From JBFXAN01 sp050184225 (GTDB lineage Bacteria > Chloroflexota > Dehalococcoidia > CAUJGQ01), in contig JBFXAN010000059.1 in assembly GCA_050184225.1 (NCBI GenBank), forward strand, positions 1 through 35,500: a stretch of DNA of 35,500 nt. Reading direction: 5' to 3'. Numbering within the stretch: the stretch's first letter is position 1; each line of letters opens with the position of its first letter. A program made the translations under genes and the position numbers. Positions 31,329 through 35,500 of the stretch are shown here, piece after piece. Below the pieces are notes generated by a model. The model saw only the letters and a program-made list of their open reading frames with translations, ran no database searches and was not told where the DNA came from.

Positions 31329-32204
31329 ATGACAACCAAACGTGCCACCATCGACGCCGCTGCCGCCGGCGCACTCGTGCTGGGAGGCGATCTGAAAGTC
31401 AACCGCTTGGGCTTCGGGGCCATGCGGCTCACCGGCTCCGGCATCTGGGGTGAACCGGCGGACCCTGAAGAGTGCAAGGCGGTCCTCCGTCGAGCCCTCG
31501 AGATCGGCGTGAACTTCATCGACACTGCCGATTCGTACGGACCGGAGGTCTCGGAGCGGCTGATCGCCGAGGCGCTGCATCCCTACCAGCTGGGGCTGGT
31601 CATCGCCACCAAGGGAGGGCAGGTGCGCCCCGGCCCTGGCCAGTGGGTACCCGACGGACGGCCCCAGCACCTGCGCCAGGCGCTGGAGGGCAGCCTGCGT
31701 CGTCTCAAGCTCGAGCGGATCGACCTCTATCAATTCCACCGGCCCGATCCGGCGGTCCCCATCGAGGAATCGGTCGGGGCGCTGGCTGAGCTGCAGCGCG
31801 AGGGCAAGATTCGGCACATCGGGGTCTCCAACGTCACTGTGTCGCAGCTTGAGCGGGCTCGGAAGGTTGCCCGCACCGTCTCCGTCCAGAACCGCTACAA
31901 CCTGACCGACCGCTCCTCCGAGGATATGCTGCGGTTCTGCGAGCGCCACGGCCTTGCCTTCATTCCCTGGGCCCCACTGGGTGCCGGACCACTCACCGAA
32001 CCCGGCGGACCGTTGGATCGCAATGCTCAGGCGCACGGGGCGACTCAGGGACAGATCGCCCTCGCCTGGCTGCTCCAGTGCTCGCCGGCCATGCTCGTGA
32101 TCCCCGGCACGTCCAAGGTCTCGCATCTGGAAGAGAACGTGGGCGCCGCCGGTATCACACTCGACGCCGACGAGATCGCCACCCTAGATCGGGGAGCAAG
32201 GTAG
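31329..32204 (+). CDS. Aldo/keto reductase
   Basis: 291 residues. VNRLGFGAMRLTG, GVNFIDTADSYGPEVSERLI (Asp and Tyr of the catalytic tetrad), LVIATKGGQ (Lys), LYQFHRPDPAVPIEESVGAL (His), IRHIGVSNV, and VIPGTSKVSHLEENV form a complete (alpha/beta)8 AKR with an NADPH site at the C-terminus. It would reduce aldehydes or ketones, in this setting perhaps lipid-peroxidation products. Start ATG 31329 has GGAG about 9 bases upstream. Confidence 0.95.
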   Translation: MTTKRATIDAAAAGALVLGGDLKVNRLGFGAMRLTGSGIWGEPADPEECKAVLRRALEIGVNFIDTADSYGPEVSERLIAEALHPYQLGLVIATKGGQVRPGPGQWVPDGRPQHLRQALEGSLRRLKLERIDLYQFHRPDPAVPIEESVGALAELQREGKIRHIGVSNVTVSQLERARKVARTVSVQNRYNLTDRSSEDMLRFCERHGLAFIPWAPLGAGPLTEPGGPLDRNAQAHGATQGQIALAWLLQCSPAMLVIPGTSKVSHLEENVGAAGITLDADEIATLDRGAR

Positions 32205-32312
32205 CGACCGCCTGTGCGCGGATGGTCCTTGCCGGCACGATCGCCGTCGCCCAGGGACAGCAGGAGGGTTACGTCTCCGCCAAGCAATGCGTGAGGCAGA
32301 AAGGAGCCATCG

Positions 32313-32759
32313 ATGGCAGCGGACCAGATCCCGTTCGTACTGAGGGCAATCCATGGCAGCAACATCCCGGCGTACATCGTCCCCGTGAAGGTCTATCGCG
32401 GCGACGACCGCATCACCGTCGCGGCGCCGATGCCGGGGATGGAGCCGGGCGACATCGTCGTGACGGTGCTGCCGGAGCGTCACGTCGCCCTGGACGGTGT
32501 ACGCGGCGGGCTCTACCCAGGCGAGACCGAGTCCGTGATCGACGAGTGGCATCCCGGCCCCTATCACCGCGACCTGGAACTGCCGGTCGCCGTCGACGGG
32601 GGACGCGCGAATGTCACCTATGGCAACGGCGTGCTCGTCGTCAGCCTGCCGATCGTCGAGGTGACCCGCCCGGCCCGCCTCACCATCTCCGAGCTGAGCG
32701 CGACGCACGGGGAGCGGTTCGGCGCGAGCGGCCACCCGCACGGCCAACCCTCTGCCTAA
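32313..32759 (+). CDS. Small heat shock protein (Hsp20/alpha-crystallin family)
   Basis: 148 residues. The alpha-crystallin domain spans about 20-120: VKVYRGDDRITVAAPMPGME, GDIVVTVLPERHVALDG, YHRDLELPVAVDGGRANVTY, GNGVLVVSLPIVE. The usual hydrophobic C-terminal I-x-I motif is not obvious. It would hold unfolding proteins without ATP. Start ATG 32313 with AAAGGAG 7 bases upstream. 108 bases downstream of the aldo/keto reductase on the same strand. Confidence 0.9.
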   Translation: MAADQIPFVLRAIHGSNIPAYIVPVKVYRGDDRITVAAPMPGMEPGDIVVTVLPERHVALDGVRGGLYPGETESVIDEWHPGPYHRDLELPVAVDGGRANVTYGNGVLVVSLPIVEVTRPARLTISELSATHGERFGASGHPHGQPSA

Positions 32760-32789
32760 CCCGCAATCAGGTCGCTGGACAGTTGGAGC

Positions 32790-33165
32790 AGCTCGCGGGT
32801 GGAGGAAGAGTCGCAGGCGCGACCTGCACCCCTGCGGCGGCCCGCTCGGGGACGGCGTCTTCGGCGGCGGGCTGGTGCGCTGCCCCTGGCACCACGCCTG
32901 TTTCCGGCCGGAGACGGGCGAGGCCGTGCGCGCCGGCGTTCGATCGCCTCGCCAACTTCGCCGTGGAACGGCGCGGCGACCGGGTTCTGGTCACGGGAGC
33001 CAGGGAGGCGCCGGCCCGCCGTGTCCCGCTGCCCGCCGCGCCCGGCTCCGTGCAGATCGTCGGCGGCGGGGCGGCGGGGTTCGCCGCGGCCGACCTGCTG
33101 CGACGCGAGGGCTACGCCGGCCCGGCCGGGCCGGTGGGACAGGGAGGACACCTCGTGAAGAACCG
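32790..33165 (+). pseudogene. Rieske / FAD-dependent oxidoreductase remnant
   Basis: Pieces in different frames: RVAGATCT, then CGGPLGDGVFGGGLVRCPWH, HACFRPETGEAV (Rieske CxH...CxxH type cluster ligands), then RLANFAVERRGDRVLVTGAR, and VQIVGGGAAGFAAADLLRRE, the FAD-binding GxGxxG motif, after which similarity stops. The parent would be a Rieske-plus-FAD reductase of the apoptosis-inducing-factor type, about 500 residues; only the central 120 or so remain, with at least two frame changes. The frame after it, ending LVKNRSFDPGERGAFTFG just before the LtrA gene, looks like the tail of a different gene I could not name. Confidence 0.75.
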
Positions 33166-33225
33166 GTCCTTCGACCCCGGCGAGCGCGGTGCGTTCACGT
33201 TCGGATGAACCGCGGAGCGGCGGAC

Positions 33226-34488
33226 ATGGAGCAGGCGATGAGCGAGCGCGGAAGCGGGCTGCTGCGCGAGCAGGGCAGCGGTGCGGCCGAGGTGCGGCCG
33301 ATCGAGCTCTTCTTCGACCTGGTCTACGTCCTCGCCGTCACCCAGCTCACGCACCACCTCCTTGACCATCTCTCGCCGCGCGGTGCCGGCGAAACGCTGC
33401 TCCTGCTGCTGGCGGTCTGGTCAGTCTGGGCCCACACCGCCTGGATCACCAGCCGGCTCGACGCGGGCGCGCTGAGCGTGCGCCTGATGCTGGTGGCATT
33501 GATGCTCGGCAGCCTGCTCCTGTCCGCCTGGCTGCCGTACGCCTTCGGCGATCGCGGCCTGGTCTTCGCCACGGTCTACGTCGCGATCCAGACCGGCCGC
33601 ACGGTGTTCGTGATCGTGGCCCTCGGCCACGGCCACGCCCTGGCGGGCCACTTCCGGCGCATGCTGCTCTGGTTCTCGGCGAGCGGCCTGCTCTGGCTCG
33701 TCGGCGGGGTGGCGCACTGCGAGCTTCGGGGTGTGATCTGGGCCGTCGCCATCATGTTGGACTACGCCGCCGTCGGGCTCGGCTACCCCTTACCCGGGTT
33801 GGGCCACTCCCGCCGTATCGACGCGATGATCGCGGGCGACCACCTGGCCCACCGCTGCTACCTGTTCGTCATCCTCGCGCTCGGGGAATCGATCCTGGTG
33901 ATTGGCGCCACCCTCGGCGGATTGCCGACCTCGCCGGAGACCCTGGCCGCTTTCGTGGTCGCCTTCATCGGAAGCGTCGCGCTCTGGTGGATCTACTTCG
34001 ACCGCGATGAGGACGCCGGGCTGCGCGCGATCGCCGCTGCGGCCGAACCGGGCCGGCTTGCGCGGTCGGCCTACTCATACTTCCACATCCCGATCGTGGC
34101 CGGCATCATCGTGGTCGCTGCCGCGGACGACTTCATGGTCGCACACCCACTCGACGAGGCGACGGTGGCGACGACGACCCTGGTCCTCGGCGGTCCGACG
34201 CTCTACCTGGCCGGAACCGCGCTGTTTCACTGGGCGCTCTGGCACGATGCGCCGCGCTCCCGACTGCTCGCCATTGGCGCATTGGCCGCGCTGGTGCCCA
34301 TCGCCATCGTTTCCTCGGCGCTGCTGAGCAGCAGCGCCGCGACGCTGGTCCTGATCGGCGTCTCGGCGTGGGACGGGCGTCGAGCGGGCAAGCATGGGCA
34401 TGGCAGCACGCGCCCGGACGGCGCGGATGTAGCCGAGACCATCCACGCGCGTGTAGAGGACGCTTCGTTCTCGGAGCGCCGGATTTGA
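33226..34488 (+). CDS. Low-temperature-requirement A (LtrA) family membrane protein
   Basis: 420 residues. VRPIELFFDLVYVLAVTQLT is the conserved LtrA opening; about 10-12 hydrophobic helices follow, with RRIDAMIAGDHLAHRCYLFV, ILALGESILVIGATL and WWIYFDRDEDAG as family landmarks. Function is poorly known; the name comes from a cold-growth phenotype in Listeria. The last 40 residues are hydrophilic. ATG 33226 is preferred for GGAG upstream and fit to the family; ATG 33205 and 33238 are in frame. Confidence 0.93.
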   Translation: MEQAMSERGSGLLREQGSGAAEVRPIELFFDLVYVLAVTQLTHHLLDHLSPRGAGETLLLLLAVWSVWAHTAWITSRLDAGALSVRLMLVALMLGSLLLSAWLPYAFGDRGLVFATVYVAIQTGRTVFVIVALGHGHALAGHFRRMLLWFSASGLLWLVGGVAHCELRGVIWAVAIMLDYAAVGLGYPLPGLGHSRRIDAMIAGDHLAHRCYLFVILALGESILVIGATLGGLPTSPETLAAFVVAFIGSVALWWIYFDRDEDAGLRAIAAAAEPGRLARSAYSYFHIPIVAGIIVVAAADDFMVAHPLDEATVATTTLVLGGPTLYLAGTALFHWALWHDAPRSRLLAIGALAALVPIAIVSSALLSSSAATLVLIGVSAWDGRRAGKHGHGSTRPDGADVAETIHARVEDASFSERRI

Positions 34489-34838
34489 AGTTCGTTGCGC
34501 CCCGTCCCGGGACGTCTCTCCTGATCCTCTCTGATGCCATTCTGAATCTGGAAGGCGCCCCCTCCCTCGTTGTTCGTCCTTCTCCGGCACGGGTGCTGCT
34601 AACGAGTTGGTTAGCAAACGGTTGGCAGAAGTTCACGGCGCATCGCCATCAGCCACGGCGAAGCCGCGGACTGGAAGTTGTCTCCTGCCCGGTCGCGCGT
34701 TGTGTCGTGTCGCGCGGTCTTGCCTCTCCATATGTCTGCCAGGGCTGCTATTCTTCTACCGGGCCCCTCCCACTGGCGGTGTAGTGGCCAGTAAACTAAA
34801 GCACCGACTATAGCGTTGCGGAACACAGGATCTCAACC
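34489..34838 (+). other. Spacer between LtrA and the nucleotidyltransferase gene
   Basis: No gene seen. A perfect 7-bp inverted repeat TGCTAAC-GAGTTG-GTTAGCA stands at 34597-34616, operator-like. GC drops toward the right, and CAGTAAACTAAAGCACC then GACTATAGCG at about 34790-34816 is the best promoter-like stretch before the gene at 34839. The change in base composition marks the edge of foreign DNA. Confidence 0.4.
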
Positions 34839-35411
34839 ATGACCGGTCATGAATACCTGGAGCAGCTGCTGCGCGACCAGACTGTCTCTAATGAGACGAT
34901 CGAGCAGATGCGGATAACCCGTGATCAGATCGAAAGCATCATACGATCGGTGTTTGGCTCAACGTTGCGAATTTACTACGCAGGCTCGTACGGTAAGTCG
35001 ACCATGATCACCGCTTACCACGATCTCGATATCGTTGTCTATTTCCCATCAACAAATGCATCAACCTTGAAAGACATATACTGGTCTGTCAATAACACAC
35101 TTATCTCAGCAGGATATATCATCAATCAAAAAGATGTTTCCATCAGGCTGCCGTACCAAAGTGGGTTCTACGTCGACGTTGTACCCGGCCGTGCTCTGGA
35201 CGAAACATTCGAATATGCAAATTTGTATCGAAGTGAAACTGATAGTCGCCTCCAAACCAGCATCAAAGTCCATATAGAGACGATCAGAAAAAGTGGCCTA
35301 CATGGCACAATGCGCCTGATGAAGCTTTGGAATGTGCGCCATAATCTCGGTGTTCGGAGCTTTGCACTAGAATTGCTTATACCAATCCCGCGTGAAGGTG
35401 GCGTAAACTGA
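34839..35411 (+). CDS. CD-NTase/SMODS-like nucleotidyltransferase, 3' end cut off
   Basis: 190 residues. RIYYAGSYGKSTMITAYHDL, DIVVYF is the polymerase-beta-type G[ST]xxK(S/T)..DxD motif (Gly49-Ser50, Asp62, Asp64) with a third acidic residue in YVDVVPG (Asp113), as in the OAS-like nucleotidyltransferases that make cyclic oligonucleotides in CBASS immunity. Similarity runs to SFALELL (180); the last ten residues and stop come from the adjoining insertion element, so the helical C-terminal domain is missing. Composition is clearly more AT-rich than the rest of the window. ATG 34839 has AGGATC upstream. A plain tRNA-type or antitoxin-type nucleotidyltransferase is less likely. Confidence 0.7.
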   Translation: MTGHEYLEQLLRDQTVSNETIEQMRITRDQIESIIRSVFGSTLRIYYAGSYGKSTMITAYHDLDIVVYFPSTNASTLKDIYWSVNNTLISAGYIINQKDVSIRLPYQSGFYVDVVPGRALDETFEYANLYRSETDSRLQTSIKVHIETIRKSGLHGTMRLMKLWNVRHNLGVRSFALELLIPIPREGGVN

Positions 35412-35500
35412 CCCTCCACAAGGCAGTAGGAGGGCACGCGATGGCTCGGGGTGGGCGGCCACTGCGGATCGACTGGTGGGACGAGGACACCGCGGACCAC
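35380..35500 (+). mobile_element. Left end of an IS630-like insertion sequence
   Basis: The nucleotidyltransferase homology breaks at TTATACC (35377-35383), a TA-containing site as IS630/Tc1 elements use, and GC content jumps back up. The transposase start follows 60 bases later. The terminal repeat should begin at about 35380-35382; the right end is outside the window, so it cannot be confirmed. Confidence 0.55.
35441..35500 (+). CDS. IS630-family transposase, N-terminal start
   Basis: MARGGRPLRIDWWDEDTADH: the opening of IS630-type transposases, which have a conserved W(x)xEDTA word before the helix-turn-helix. ATG 35441 has GGAGGG 7 bases upstream. Only 20 residues are visible. Confidence 0.55.
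   Translation, partial: MARGGRPLRIDWWDEDTADH

Noticed and set aside
30756..32126. 456-residue open frame antisense to the aldo/keto reductase
   Set aside because: It mirrors the codon pattern of the strongly supported reductase on the plus strand and shows no domain.
32600..32615. Third copy of the CATTCGCGC palindrome inside hsp20 (GCGCGAATG)
   Set aside because: Only one 9-base arm, inside a conserved coding region, without the partner arm or centre.
32078..33208. 376-residue plus-strand frame running through the Hsp20 gene
   Set aside because: Hsp20 is in another frame with its own ribosome-binding site; only the end of this frame contains part of the Rieske/FAD remnant.
1..35500. CRISPR array, tRNA or rRNA genes
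   Set aside because: No regularly spaced repeats, no cloverleaf with TTCGA-type arm, and no rRNA sequence was seen on either strand.

Overview
The window is GC-rich bacterial DNA. The first 21 kb reads almost entirely on the minus strand. Protein types point to the Chloroflexota, probably a Thermomicrobia/Sphaerobacter-like organism: giant XRE/NB-ARC/TPR/LuxR regulators, cytoplasmic sulfite-oxidase-like enzymes paired with a ferredoxin-reductase-like flavoprotein and DUF6510, a T-box ahead of a class I aminoacyl-tRNA synthetase, and DUF2171 and MEDS proteins. This placement is inferred from family content only; there is no rRNA or marker gene.

Layout. 1-0.4 kb: start of an aminoacyl-tRNA synthetase gene with a shortened T-box leader and a long palindrome. 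0.35-8.3 kb: redox and stress genes on the minus strand (ferredoxin-like protein, DsbA-like proteins, peroxiredoxin, DUF2171, rhodanese, two molybdopterin oxidoreductases, DUF1003, Cys-rich copper-binding protein, urease gamma/beta, DUF6510, FAD/NAD reductase). 8.4-11.5 kb: zinc-less ADH/quinone reductase, SDR, msrA, msrB. 11.9-14.5 kb: first giant LuxR regulator. 14.7-18.2 kb: dps, second dsbA/prx pair, FMN reductase, histidine-kinase fragment, small zinc proteins. 18.3-21.6 kb: truncated DNA ligase, Na+/H+ antiporter and FtsH fragments joined end to end. 21.8-23.7 kb: Cu/Zn SOD, a hypothetical gene and a G1/A4 peptidase remnant. 23.8-30.8 kb: two further giant regulators flanking a MEDS sensor gene. 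31.3-34.5 kb: aldo/keto reductase, Hsp20, Rieske/FAD remnant, LtrA. 34.8-35.5 kb: an AT-richer nucleotidyltransferase gene of CD-NTase type cut by an IS630-like element.

The intact genes make a plausible oxidative and thiol stress set (peroxide, superoxide, methionine sulfoxide, iron sequestration, protein quality control). Much of the window is also eroding. The same module (Mo-oxidoreductase, reductase, DUF6510) occurs three times and the Prx-DsbA pair twice, with each copy damaged differently by in-frame deletions, nonsense codons or single-base shifts. Some single-base shifts could be sequencing errors; the large deletions and chimeric joins are harder to explain that way.

Most interesting: (1) a 55-bp element present four times without gaps, each copy ahead of a different small gene or operon, two of them in the divergent spacers of the giant regulators; (2) a second long-palindrome element shared by the Mo-oxidoreductase and msrBA promoter regions; (3) a rhodanese whose catalytic Cys codon is UGA, and a MEDS protein with UGA at what I take to be a conserved Cys, each followed by a SECIS-like hairpin at the right distance, so either selenoproteins or nonsense mutations.
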